Assembly (NCBI GenBank): GCA_027346765.1
Contig: DAIERN010000040.1
Location: 1 to 9,525, forward strand
From: Chloroflexota bacterium
GTDB lineage: Bacteria; Chloroflexota; Limnocylindria; Limnocylindrales; CSP1-4
Reading direction: 5' to 3'
DNA length: 9,525 nucleotides
Both the position numbers and the translations under genes were made by a program. This document shows positions 1 to 7,373 of this stretch, piece by piece (position 1 is the first letter of the stretch; each line of letters opens with the position of its first letter). Under the pieces are notes generated by a model. The model was not told the origin of the DNA. It saw only the letters and a list, made by a program, of their open reading frames with translations, and did no database searches.

Positions 1-226
1 TGGGTTGGGGGGTGGCCGACGGCGCTTGGGTAGGCTCATCGGTCGGCGCGGTGGTGGGAACGATGGTCGGAACGGCAGAGCTCGACGGGTGGCTGGTCGG
101 TGTGGCCGGAGCATTGGTGGGTCCGGCGCTGGGTGATTGACTGGCGGTTCCACAGCCCGCGAGGGCCACGGTCAGGGCGACGGCAGCCAGGGCCCGGACG
201 CGAAACCAAACCTTCTTCTCAGCCAT
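1..226 (-). CDS. Second substrate-binding lipoprotein of the ABC operon, N-terminal part (cut by window edge)
   Basis: This reading frame is open to the left edge, so only about 75 N-terminal residues are visible. The ATG at 226-224 follows an AGGAGA ribosome site. The protein starts with a charged n-region (MAEKKVWFRVR), then a hydrophobic stretch, then the lipobox LAGC with the lipidated Cys at residue 25. Residues 26-75 are a Ser/Thr/Pro/Ala-rich linker of the kind that tethers Chloroflexota binding proteins to the membrane. The start overlaps the last 8 nt of the upstream ATPase gene, so the two are translationally coupled. No ligand-binding domain is visible. The role as a solute-binding protein is inferred from the operon and the close parallel with the potD-like lipoprotein at 3190-4422. 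Confidence 0.8.
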   Translation of the reverse strand, partial: MAEKKVWFRVRALAAVALTVALAGCGTASQSPSAGPTNAPATPTSHPSSSAVPTIVPTTAPTDEPTQAPSATPQP

Positions 227-1370
227 GCGCTTCTCCTCTCGTCTCGTTGTCCATCGTGGTGATTCCATTGGCGATTACGAAAGTGTGCTTGGGCAACCAG
301 CTCAGGCGCACCTGCTGGCCTACGCGATGCTGCTCGCCAACGCCACTTACCTCCAGGTTCTGGGTGTAGACGACGACGTCGCGCCCCTCGTCAAGACGGA
401 CGACGTATTGAGTGCTGACGCCCACATAGCTGGCATCGCTGACGCGGCCGAGCAGTTCGTTGCTACCGTCCTCGTGCCGGGCAGCAGCTTCGTCGGACGT
501 CGTCTGGAGGCGCAGCTTTTCCGGCCGCACACCGACCTGGACGGAGCTGCCTACAGGCATGTCGCGTCCGGGCGCTCGCACTCGATGACCGTCATCAAGC
601 TCCACCTCGATCACGCCGCCCGATCCAGCGACTACCCGCCCGTCGAGCAGATTGGACACGCCCAGAAAGCCGGCCACGAACGCGGTCGACGGGCGCTCAT
701 AGAGCTCCTCTGCCGTGCCCAGCTGTTCCACCTTGCCGGCACGCATGACGGCGATGCGATCAGACATCGTCATCGCCTCTTCCTGATCGTGGGTCACATA
801 CACGAAGGTGATCCCGACTTCAGTCTGGATGCGCTTGAGCTCGAGCTGCATCTGCTTGCGCAGCTTGAGATCCAGCGCGCCGAGCGGCTCGTCGAGCAGC
901 AGCACGCGGGGATGGTTGATCAACGCCCGGGCGAGCGCGACGCGCTGCTGCTGGCCGCCCGAAAGCTGGCTCGTCTTGCGCCGTTCATAACCCGGCAGCT
1001 CAACCAGCGCCAGGAACTCGGCCACGCGGCGGCGAACCTCCGCGTCCGGGGTGCGCCGCCGACGCAGGCCAAAGGCGACGTTCTCGAAGACATTCAGGTG
1101 CGGGAACAGGGCGTAGTTCTGGAATACGGTGTTGACATCGCGCTTATGCGGAGGCCGATTGGTGACGTCCGCGTCACCCAGAAAGATGGTGCCGCTGGAG
1201 GCCTCCTCGAAGCCCGCGATCATGCGCAGCGTCGTCGTCTTGCCGCAGCCCGACGGACCGAGCAGCGAGAAGAACTCGCCATGCTCGATATCGAGCGACA
1301 GATCGTCGACGGCAACGACGTCGTGGAAACGTTTGGTAACGCGGTCGAGCCGAACGTCAGCCTGGGCCAC
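219..1370 (-). CDS. potA: ABC transporter ATP-binding protein, PotA-like (second ATPase of the operon)
   Basis: Cytoplasmic ATPase that drives a Pot-type (spermidine/putrescine class) importer. In the 383-residue product the motifs are in order and intact: Walker A GPSGCGKTT (38-46), Q-loop Gln near 84, signature LSGGQ (136-140), Walker B LLLDEP with Asp160/Glu161, and switch His194 in VTHDQ. After about residue 230 comes a C-terminal TOBE-type regulatory domain, as in PotA. The frame extends to a GTG at 1388, but that codon has no ribosome site. The GTG at 1370 has GGAGG five nt upstream, so I chose it. It lies 21 nt after the potC-like stop, and its own stop overlaps the next lipoprotein start by 8 nt. 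It is a paralogue of the ATPase at 4457-5515, with the same motif layout. Having two ATPases in one transcript suggests two assemblies sharing permeases, or a second transporter downstream. Confidence 0.92.
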   Translation of the reverse strand: MAQADVRLDRVTKRFHDVVAVDDLSLDIEHGEFFSLLGPSGCGKTTTLRMIAGFEEASSGTIFLGDADVTNRPPHKRDVNTVFQNYALFPHLNVFENVAFGLRRRRTPDAEVRRRVAEFLALVELPGYERRKTSQLSGGQQQRVALARALINHPRVLLLDEPLGALDLKLRKQMQLELKRIQTEVGITFVYVTHDQEEAMTMSDRIAVMRAGKVEQLGTAEELYERPSTAFVAGFLGVSNLLDGRVVAGSGGVIEVELDDGHRVRAPGRDMPVGSSVQVGVRPEKLRLQTTSDEAAARHEDGSNELLGRVSDASYVGVSTQYVVRLDEGRDVVVYTQNLEVSGVGEQHRVGQQVRLSWLPKHTFVIANGITTMDNETRGEAHG

Positions 1371-1391
1371 AAACTCCTCCGATATCACACA

Positions 1392-2195
1392 TTACAGCGC
1401 GGCCCCGCTGGTGACGTCGCCAGCCAGGCGCTGGGCGATGTATACCGGCACGACGCTGATGACGATCAGGACGAGCGCCACCACGTTCACGACGGGCAGG
1501 TCATTCGGCCGCTGGATCGCGCCGTAGATCCACATCGGCACGGTCTGCGTACCCGCGCCGGCAGTGAAGATGGTGACGATGATCTCGTCGAACGACAGCC
1601 CAAAGGCGAGCAGGCCGCCCGACAGCAAGGCCGTCAGGATGCCAGGCAGGGTCACGCGGCGGAAGGTAGTGAAACCGTCGGCGCCCAGGTCGGCCGACGC
1701 CTCTTCCGGGGTCCGCGGCAGTCGCCGCAAGCGGGCGATGACGTTGTTGTAGACGACGACCACGCAGAACGTAGCGTGGCCGACGATGATCGTCAGCAGC
1801 CCAAGGTCCACGCCGAACGTGGTGAAGGTCGTGCGCAACGCGATCCCGGTGATGACGCCGGGCAGCGCGATCGGCAGGACGAGGAAGAAGCTGATCGTCT
1901 GCTTGCCAAAGAAGTCGAAGCGCTGCACAGCGAGCGCGGCGAGCGTGCCCAGGATGAGCGCTAACGTCGTCGCGGTGGTCGCGGCGAGGATGGAGTTGCC
2001 GACGGCCTTGATGACCGCCGGATTCCGCGCGGCTTCGACAAACCAGTCGAGCGTCAGGCTCGACGGCGGCCAGACCTGGATCCTGCTGGAGTTGAAGGCG
2101 TAGATCGCCAAAACGACCAGCGGCAGGTAGATGAAGCCCAACACGAGCACCGACATGAGCCTCAGGAATATGCGCATGTAGCGCGGCTCGGTCAT
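1392..2195 (-). CDS. potC: ABC transporter permease, PotC-like
   Basis: Inner-membrane permease of 267 residues, the usual PotC length. Six hydrophobic segments are visible, roughly at residues 12-33, 67-90, 100-121, 132-153, 187-209 and 236-254. The cytoplasmic EAA loop that docks on the ATPase is clear at 165-183 (EEASADLGADGFTTFRR). Pairing with the potB-like gene 10 nt upstream makes the heterodimeric channel. The ATG at 2195 lacks a strong ribosome site, which fits translational coupling to the gene before it. The family assignment (polyamine/opine/phosphonate/iron type binding-protein-dependent permease) is firm. The transported substrate is not determined by the sequence. Confidence 0.92.
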   Translation of the reverse strand: MTEPRYMRIFLRLMSVLVLGFIYLPLVVLAIYAFNSSRIQVWPPSSLTLDWFVEAARNPAVIKAVGNSILAATTATTLALILGTLAALAVQRFDFFGKQTISFFLVLPIALPGVITGIALRTTFTTFGVDLGLLTIIVGHATFCVVVVYNNVIARLRRLPRTPEEASADLGADGFTTFRRVTLPGILTALLSGGLLAFGLSFDEIIVTIFTAGAGTQTVPMWIYGAIQRPNDLPVVNVVALVLIVISVVPVYIAQRLAGDVTSGAAL

Positions 2196-2205
2196 GACCC
2201 GCGGC

Positions 2206-3129
2206 TCACAGGTTCTCGAACGCGCCCAGGCGCCGGGCGACCAGCAGGTACGCGATCATGATCGAGATCGGGATGAGCGAGTACGCCGCTGCGAGCGGCA
2301 GGTTCACGTTGGCCGAGTTGTCGTAGATGACATTGCCGATGAACTTGGCGTCGGCCACCAGGTCAGGCGTGATGAAGTCGCCCAAAGTGAGCGAGAACGA
2401 GAAGATCGAACCCGCCACCAACGCCGGGAAGATCAGCGGCAGGACCACCCTGCGGAAGGTCGTGAAGCTCTTGGCCCCCAGGTCGGCCGAGGCTTCAAGG
2501 AGCGAGCCCGGGATGCGCTCAAAGCCAGCGAAGATCGGCAGGATCACGTAGGGCAGCCACAGGTACGACAGGACGAGCCAGGCGTTGAGATCCTCCGACA
2601 GGCCGGGGCCCTTCATGCTCAGCGGCGCGAGCAGCCAGTCGGCTACGCCGTTGCCCTGGAGGATGATCCGCCACGAGTAGACCTTGACGAGGTACGCGGC
2701 CCAGAGCGGGATGAGCACCGCGACGACCATCAGCCGGCGCGTCCGCGGTGATGCGATGCGCGCCATGTAGTAGGCGATGGGCAGCGCCAGGAGCGTGTCG
2801 GTGATCGTGACCGCGACCGCATTGCCCAGCGTGCGCAGCGCGATCGTGGCGTAGGTGGGGCTCCGAAAGAGCGTCTGAAAAGCATCGAGCGACCAGTTGA
2901 ACGGCTCGACCTTGCCGGTGAATGCGTCCTTGGCGAAGAACGCGTTGAGCAGCAGGATCGCGAGCGATCCGATGTAGACGATCACCAGCCAGCCGAACGG
3001 CGCCGCCAGCAGCGCGCCCAGCCGAATGCGCGGCCTGGAGTGGATCCAGGAGCCCAGGCGTCGGCGCACGCTGAGCGTTGCGGGCTCGAGCGTCTCCGGC
3101 GCGGTGATGGGACCGGTTGGGCTAGTCAT
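2206..3129 (-). CDS. potB: ABC transporter permease, PotB-like
   Basis: Inner-membrane permease of 307 residues. A polar N-terminal tail of about 35 residues precedes six hydrophobic helices at roughly 38-62, 100-122, 132-151, 184-202, 232-252 and 277-298. The EAA loop is at 212-231 (EASADLGAKSFTTFRRVVLP), nearly the same as in the neighbouring potC-like permease, as expected for a heterodimer. The start ATG at 3129 is preceded by GGGGAG, but that ribosome site is the 3' arm of a perfect 10-bp hairpin (3133-3160). Translation may therefore be damped relative to the lipoprotein gene upstream. The gap to that gene is 60 nt, the largest within the operon. Confidence 0.92.
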   Translation of the reverse strand: MTSPTGPITAPETLEPATLSVRRRLGSWIHSRPRIRLGALLAAPFGWLVIVYIGSLAILLLNAFFAKDAFTGKVEPFNWSLDAFQTLFRSPTYATIALRTLGNAVAVTITDTLLALPIAYYMARIASPRTRRLMVVAVLIPLWAAYLVKVYSWRIILQGNGVADWLLAPLSMKGPGLSEDLNAWLVLSYLWLPYVILPIFAGFERIPGSLLEASADLGAKSFTTFRRVVLPLIFPALVAGSIFSFSLTLGDFITPDLVADAKFIGNVIYDNSANVNLPLAAAYSLIPISIMIAYLLVARRLGAFENL

Positions 3130-3132
3130 GGT

Positions 3133-3160
3133 GGGCTCCCCAACTCGCGCTGGGGAGCCC
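3133..3160 (-). promoter_or_regulatory. Intercistronic hairpin covering the potB-like ribosome site
   Basis: A perfect 10-bp inverted repeat (GGGCTCCCCA / TGGGGAGCCC) with an 8-nt loop lies in the 60-nt gap between the potD-like and potB-like genes. The downstream arm contains the GGGGAG ribosome site and ends three nt before the ATG at 3129. There is no U-tract after it in the direction of transcription, so it is not a classical terminator. Known parallels are intercistronic hairpins that protect the mRNA of the abundant binding protein from 3' decay. Here it could also limit permease translation. Confidence 0.6.
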
Positions 3161-3189
3161 TTTCACAAGGTTAGGGTTGCCTGAACGGC

Positions 3190-4422
3190 TCAGGAGCCGC
3201 GCAGGTCGGTCCAAGCCTGGACCCAGTCGTCCTGGGTCTTGCAGGTCGTGGCCGGATCGCTGTCCGCACAGTCGGCCTGTGGCGTGGCCCAGTAGTGGAC
3301 CTTCGAGAAGTAAGCCTCGTCGGTCGCGTGGAAAGTGTCGCAATGGCCGGCCGAGATCTTCTCAGCCTCGGCGCACGCCTGCGGACTGGTCGGCGCCTCG
3401 CCGAACCAGACCGTCGCCTGGGCGTTGGCCACCGGCGACATCATCCAGTCCATCCACTTCAACATGCAATTGGGGTGGGCGGCGTTCTTGGCCATCATCC
3501 AGGTGTCCGACCAACCGGTCGAGCCTTCGTCGGGCAGCGTGCTGTCGACGGGCTGGCTGTCGGCCTGGAGAACGTTGACCTGGTATTGCCACGTCGTGCC
3601 GACGACGACGTCGCCCGACGTGAAGGAGGTCACCTGGTCGGTCGCCGTGCCCCAGAACAAGGGTTGGTTGGCCTTGAGCTGGTTGAGCAGGTCGATCGCC
3701 GCCTGGAACTGCGCATCGTCGAGCTGGTAGATGTCGTTGATGCCCAGATCCGGCCGCTTGACCTTCAGGTGCAGCGCCGCGTCGGCGATGAAGATCGACG
3801 AGTCGTAGATGCTGATCTTGCCGGTGTAGGCCGAGCCGCCCTCCCAGATGGGATCCCAGCTGGTCGGCGCGGTGGCGATGGTGTCCGTGTTGTACGCGAG
3901 GACGTTGGCGCCGCGGCCGTGGGGCACGCCGTAATTCACACCATTGACGGTGTTGTGCGGCAGATCCTTGAGCGACGGGAACACGTTCGCGTAGTTGGGC
4001 AGCATGCGCGTATCGATGGGCGCGACGTAATCGCCCTGGATGAGGCGGGTGGTCGCGTCGCCGGACGCCGAGATGCCGTCGTAGTTGCCTGACTGCATCA
4101 ACGAAACGCCGTTGTTCGAATCTGTCATGTCGGTCGTGCTGACGGCGCAACCGGTGGCGGACTCGAATGGGGTGACCCAGTCGTACGCCGGATCGCTCGC
4201 GCCGCGCTCGGCGTAGCCAGTCCAGATGACGAGGTTCAATGCGCCCTCGCCCGGGCCGATCGTCGGCACAGCTGCCTCAGTTGGTGCCGCCGTTGCGGTC
4301 GGCGCAGCTGTTGCCGTTGGCGCGGGTGTCGGCGCCGGTGTGGGTGTCGCGGCCGGGCCTCCGCAGGCAACGGCGACGAGCGCCAGCACCGCGACGAGAC
4401 CCAACGTGCGTCGAGTAGCCAA
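3190..4422 (-). CDS. potD: Polyamine-type substrate-binding lipoprotein, PotD-like
   Basis: Extracytoplasmic binding protein of a Pot-class ABC importer, 410 residues from the chosen start. The signal peptide ends in the lipobox VAVAC with Cys at residue 20, followed by a Pro/Thr/Ala-rich tether of about 35 residues. The mature part has PotD-family features: an early VIWTGY segment, a central DVVVGTTWQYQV strand with an aromatic pocket residue, and a GWSD motif resembling the ligand-contacting W-x-D of E. coli PotD. The frame reaches a GTG at 4437, but that codon sits inside a GGAGGAGAGG ribosome site. The TTG at 4422, eight nt after GGAGG, gives a standard signal peptide and is my choice. 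The mature domain carries six cysteines besides the lipobox one, which is unusual for the family. The ligand could be a polyamine or another small organic cation or acid. Confidence 0.9.
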   Translation of the reverse strand: MATRRTLGLVAVLALVAVACGGPAATPTPAPTPAPTATAAPTATAAPTEAAVPTIGPGEGALNLVIWTGYAERGASDPAYDWVTPFESATGCAVSTTDMTDSNNGVSLMQSGNYDGISASGDATTRLIQGDYVAPIDTRMLPNYANVFPSLKDLPHNTVNGVNYGVPHGRGANVLAYNTDTIATAPTSWDPIWEGGSAYTGKISIYDSSIFIADAALHLKVKRPDLGINDIYQLDDAQFQAAIDLLNQLKANQPLFWGTATDQVTSFTSGDVVVGTTWQYQVNVLQADSQPVDSTLPDEGSTGWSDTWMMAKNAAHPNCMLKWMDWMMSPVANAQATVWFGEAPTSPQACAEAEKISAGHCDTFHATDEAYFSKVHYWATPQADCADSDPATTCKTQDDWVQAWTDLRGS

Positions 4423-4456
4423 GATCCTCTCCTCCACTTAGCCCCCCGGTTTGCCT

Positions 4457-5515
4457 CTACTGCACCGGCGCCTGAGCGTCAGCGCTGAGTGCCAGATTAT
4501 GGATGCGTTTCCAGGTCAAACGCACCTTTTTGCCCTCCTGCGCCAGAGCGTCGCTGGACGTTCGGGCGAGGTTCTGCTGCTCGACGACGAGCGTCGCGCC
4601 GGCATCGAGGTCAACGAGGTAACGGGTGTCCGGACCCAGGTAGACGACCTTGCTGATGGTGCCCAGGCCGGACGATTCGTCGCTTGCCGGTGCGTCGTCC
4701 GGTTCGGCCAGGCGGATCTTCTCCGGGCGGACCGTGAACGTGCCCGGCTGACCCACGATCTGTTCAGCCGCGGCCCCGGTGATCAGGTTGGAGGTCCCGA
4801 CAAAGCCGGCCACGAACCGCGTCGCTGGCTTCTCGTAGACCTCGGCGGGGCTGCCCACCTGCTCGATCCGGCCGCGGTTGAAGACGGCCATCCGGTCGGA
4901 CATGGTGAGCGCCTCGCCCTGGTCGTGGGTCACGTAGATGAAGGTGATGCCCACCTGCTGCTGGATGCCCTTGAGCTCGATCTGCATCTCTTCTCTCAGT
5001 CGAAGATCGAGCGCGCCCAGCGGCTCGTCGAGCAAGAGGACACGGGGCCGGTTCACGAGCGCGCGCGCGAGGGCGACGCGCTGGCGCTGGCCGCCCGATA
5101 GCTGCGACGGCCGGCGCTTCTCGTAACCCTCGAGGCGAACCATGCGCAGCGCGTCGGTGACGCGCTCGCGGCGCTTGGCGGCGTCAACCTTGCGGATCAT
5201 CAGCCCATAGCCGACGTTGTCGCCGACCGACATGTGCGGGAATAGCGCGTAGTCCTGGAAGACGGTGTTAACGTCGCGCTCGAACGGCGGCGAGTTGGTC
5301 ACGTCGCGGCCGTGCAGCAGGATCCGGCCGGTCGTGGGCAGCTCAAACCCGGCGATCATGCGCAGCGTCGTCGTCTTGCCGCTGCCCGACGGGCCAAGCA
5401 TCGAGAAGAACTCGCCGTCACGCACGTCGAGCTCGATCTCGTCGACGGCGACTACGTCACCGAAGCGCTTGCCAACCTTGTCGAGTCGAACAGCGCTTTC
5501 ACCCGATGCGGCCAA
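4457..5515 (-). CDS. potA: ABC transporter ATP-binding protein, PotA-like (first gene of the operon)
   Basis: Cytoplasmic ATPase of the importer, 352 residues from the chosen start. Motifs: Walker A GPSGSGKTT (41-49), Q-loop Gln87, signature LSGGQ (139-143), Walker B LLLDEP with Asp163/Glu164, and switch His197 in VTHDQ, followed by a C-terminal TOBE-like domain. The open frame extends to a TTG at 5626, but that TTG is the start of a perfect TTGACA box. The extra 37 residues look unlike any PotA N-terminus. The TTG at 5515 has GGGAG five nt upstream and gives a family-typical N-terminus, so I chose it; the GTG at 5527 is the alternative. The gene opens the operon and is followed 34 nt later by the potD-like lipoprotein. 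Confidence 0.9.
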   Translation of the reverse strand: MAASGESAVRLDKVGKRFGDVVAVDEIELDVRDGEFFSMLGPSGSGKTTTLRMIAGFELPTTGRILLHGRDVTNSPPFERDVNTVFQDYALFPHMSVGDNVGYGLMIRKVDAAKRRERVTDALRMVRLEGYEKRRPSQLSGGQRQRVALARALVNRPRVLLLDEPLGALDLRLREEMQIELKGIQQQVGITFIYVTHDQGEALTMSDRMAVFNRGRIEQVGSPAEVYEKPATRFVAGFVGTSNLITGAAAEQIVGQPGTFTVRPEKIRLAEPDDAPASDESSGLGTISKVVYLGPDTRYLVDLDAGATLVVEQQNLARTSSDALAQEGKKVRLTWKRIHNLALSADAQAPVQ

Positions 5516-5596
5516 TCTGTCTCCCACGGTGCGACTGATCCCGAGAAGCGACGATGGCTCGCGCGCGCTCCGCCCCTCCAGCGCGGCCGTGGGCCG

Positions 5597-5626
5597 ACTA
5601 TCGGTGCGAGCGCGCCCCGATGTCAA
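5597..5626 (-). promoter_or_regulatory. Candidate sigma-70 promoter of the transporter operon
   Basis: On the minus strand a perfect -35 box TTGACA (5626-5621) is followed after 18 nt by GATAGT (5602-5597), which matches four of six -10 consensus bases. Transcription would begin near 5590 and leave a leader of about 75 nt before the TTG start at 5515. A 7-bp inverted repeat (GCGAGCG at 5606-5612, CGCTCGC at 5635-5641) brackets the -35 box. It could be an operator or a chance match in GC-rich DNA. Confidence 0.45.
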
Positions 5627-5745
5627 CCCTCAATCGCTCGCGTCACGCCGCGTAGTCGGTCGCGCGAGGGCGATGGGCTCTGGCGCGTGAGGCGTCCGGC
5701 GTGGTATCCATGGGCGGAGGGAAAATCGGACAGCCGGAGGGTCAG

Positions 5746-6951
5746 ATGAAGCAGCACCAGGTGGCCATGCTCGGCACCGGGTTTATCGCCGACTTTTACG
5801 CCACGTCACTCCACGCCCAGCGCAGCCGCGACCAGGTGCGCATCGTGTATGGCCGGTCGGCCGAGCGTGGCAAGGCGTTCCGGGAGCGTTGGGGCGTGCC
5901 CGACTCGACGACGGACATGGCCGCGGCGATCAACCACCCCGACGTCGACGTGGTCGTCGTGGCGCTACCCAATCACCTGCACCTGGACGCCATCAAGGCG
6001 GTCGCGGCGGCGGGCAAGGCGGTGCTGTGCACCAAGCCGCTGGGTCGGAACGCGGCTGAGGCGAAGGAGATGCTCGCCGCGGTCGAAAAGGCGGGCGTGT
6101 TCGGCGGCTATCTCGAGGACCTGTGCTACACGCCCAAGACGCTCAAAGCGGTGCGCGCCGTTCGATCCGGGGCGGTTGGCGAGGTGACCTGGGTGCGTTC
6201 ACGCGAAACCCATCCGGGGCCCCATTCGGCGTGGTTCTGGGACGGCCGACTCACCGGCGGCGGAGCCATCGTCGACCTTGGCTGCCACTGCATCGAGATC
6301 ATCCGCAACTACGTCGGCAAGGACGTCCGACCGATGTCCGTCATGTGCCATTCCGACACGCTGGTCCACCCCATCGCCGACGAGGACAACGCGGTCGCGT
6401 TGATCAAGTTCGAGAACGGTGCTATCGGCCAATTCGAGGTGTCGTGGACGTTCCGCGGCGGCATGGACCTGCGCGACGAGGTCGCGGGCACTGCAGGCAC
6501 GATCTGGACGAATCACTTACTGCGCACCGGCTTCGAGATGTTCACCGCCGGCACGGCCGGTGGATACGTGGCTGAGAAGGCCGAGTCGGAGAAGGGCTGG
6601 CTCTTCCCGGTGGGTGACGAGGTGGTCGAGCTGGGCTACGTCGACATGTTCACGGACATGTTCCGGGCGATCGAGGCGGGGACGGCGCCGCAGGAGACGT
6701 TCTACGACGGCTACGTGGTCAACGCGGTCATGGACGCCTGTTTCCGGTCGGCGAAGAGTGCCCGTTGGGAACCGGTGGAGATGTTCGAGTGGCGCGGCGG
6801 TGTCGCGCCGCGCATCGGCTATGGCCTTGCGCCCGAGCAGTACGACGGCAAGGTCGTGATCAAGCGCGAGATCCTGCCCGACGGCCGCCACAAGCTCATC
6901 CTGAAGGACCCGTCGAGCGGCGACTTCGAGGACCGCGTCGTCGCGGGCTAG
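5746..6951 (+). CDS. Gfo/Idh/MocA-family NAD(P)-dependent oxidoreductase
   Basis: Probable sugar- or polyol-type dehydrogenase, 401 residues. An N-terminal Rossmann fold is marked by GTGFIA (10-15), ALPNHLH follows at 73-79, and the cofactor/catalytic segment is CTKP (95-98). Here Thr replaces the usual Glu of EKP while Lys97 is kept. The C-terminal Gfo/Idh domain has [11 protein letters not shown] (171-181) with Asp177 and His181, the conserved catalytic pair. The ATG at 5746 has GGAGG five nt upstream. A longer frame from a GTG at 5701 lacks a ribosome site and adds a glycine-rich leader, so I rejected it. The gene diverges from the Pot-type importer across a 230-bp spacer, suggesting joint control and perhaps a shared substrate. 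I saw no clear plus-strand promoter. Family members act on many substrates (inositols, glucose, other sugars), so the reaction cannot be named. Confidence 0.9.
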   Translation: MKQHQVAMLGTGFIADFYATSLHAQRSRDQVRIVYGRSAERGKAFRERWGVPDSTTDMAAAINHPDVDVVVVALPNHLHLDAIKAVAAAGKAVLCTKPLGRNAAEAKEMLAAVEKAGVFGGYLEDLCYTPKTLKAVRAVRSGAVGEVTWVRSRETHPGPHSAWFWDGRLTGGGAIVDLGCHCIEIIRNYVGKDVRPMSVMCHSDTLVHPIADEDNAVALIKFENGAIGQFEVSWTFRGGMDLRDEVAGTAGTIWTNHLLRTGFEMFTAGTAGGYVAEKAESEKGWLFPVGDEVVELGYVDMFTDMFRAIEAGTAPQETFYDGYVVNAVMDACFRSAKSARWEPVEMFEWRGGVAPRIGYGLAPEQYDGKVVIKREILPDGRHKLILKDPSSGDFEDRVVAG

Positions 6952-6956
6952 CGGCG

Positions 6957-6970
6957 GCGCGCGGGCGCGC
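6957..6970 (+). terminator. Possible GC hairpin after the oxidoreductase gene
   Basis: GCGCGC repeated around GG forms a very GC-rich self-complementary stretch five nt past the stop codon. With a realistic loop the stem is only about five pairs, and no T-tract follows. It is a weak terminator candidate in an alternating GC run where such structures arise by chance. Confidence 0.2.
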
Positions 6971-7057
6971 GACGCGGGCGCAAACCGGTATGCGGTCTAT
7001 TCAAAAGATGTGAGTCATGCACAGTGGTTGGCGAGTCGCGCAGGGTGACTCAGGCTG

Positions 7058-7336
7058 TCAGGACGGGCTCCGAGTCGGCGGCGGGCGGCGGCGCCGACGA
7101 TGAGGCCGGTGCGCCTGCGTCGGCGCCAGAATCTGGTCGGCGGATGCGCCGAGCGCATCGAGTGGTGGGTGGCGGTACGCCCAGGTACCGGCGACCAGCC
7201 CAACCACCAACGGGCCACCGAAGTACAACACCAGGAAGAGATCGCCCAGGTCCAACCTGATCACAAACGGCAAGAGCAGGGCGGCTAGTGTCAGACCAAC
7301 AACGAACCCGCCCGCCGCGACGAACACGGCGCGCAT
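7058..7336 (-). CDS. Small two-helix membrane protein of unknown function
   Basis: Hypothetical protein of 92 residues that I do not recognise. Two strongly hydrophobic segments are visible at about 4-26 and 33-52, joined by a short loop with acidic residues (RLDLGD). A roughly 40-residue hydrophilic tail ends in an Arg/Pro-rich stretch (HRPHRRRRRPPP), which the positive-inside rule would place in the cytoplasm. The frame is open further upstream to 7465, but the added residues are arginine-rich and look non-coding. The ATG at 7336 has an AAGGTGGG ribosome-like site six nt upstream and begins directly at the first helix. It lies downstream of the ROK gene on the same strand, about 225 nt away, and converges with the oxidoreductase ending at 6951. 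The two clean helices in one frame are the main evidence that it is real. Confidence 0.5.
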   Translation of the reverse strand: MRAVFVAAGGFVVGLTLAALLLPFVIRLDLGDLFLVLYFGGPLVVGLVAGTWAYRHPPLDALGASADQILAPTQAHRPHRRRRRPPPTRSPS

Positions 7337-7373
7337 GAGTCCCACCTTGCGACTCAACGGGTTCGGACCTGAG

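Noticed and set aside
225..1964. Long plus-strand open frame of 579 codons
   Set aside because: It is antisense to the second ATPase and the potC-like permease, has low-complexity Arg/His/Asp/Gln composition and crosses gene boundaries. It is a GC-rich shadow frame.
3133..3160. Rho-independent terminator after the potD-like gene
   Set aside because: The hairpin has no U-tract on the transcribed strand and overlaps the ribosome site of the next gene in the same operon.
5701..5745. Earlier GTG start for the first oxidoreductase
   Set aside because: It lacks a ribosome site and adds a glycine-rich leader before the Rossmann fold, while the ATG at 5746 has GGAGG at ideal spacing.
7011..7052. 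TGAGTCA / TGACTCA inverted repeat between convergent genes
   Set aside because: Only 7 bp with a 28-nt loop and no T-tract on either side; too weak to call a bidirectional terminator.
7024..7288. Short plus-strand frames opposite the small membrane protein
   Set aside because: No ribosome site, no domain-like pattern, and Arg/Gln/Pro-rich composition typical of antisense frames in GC-rich DNA.
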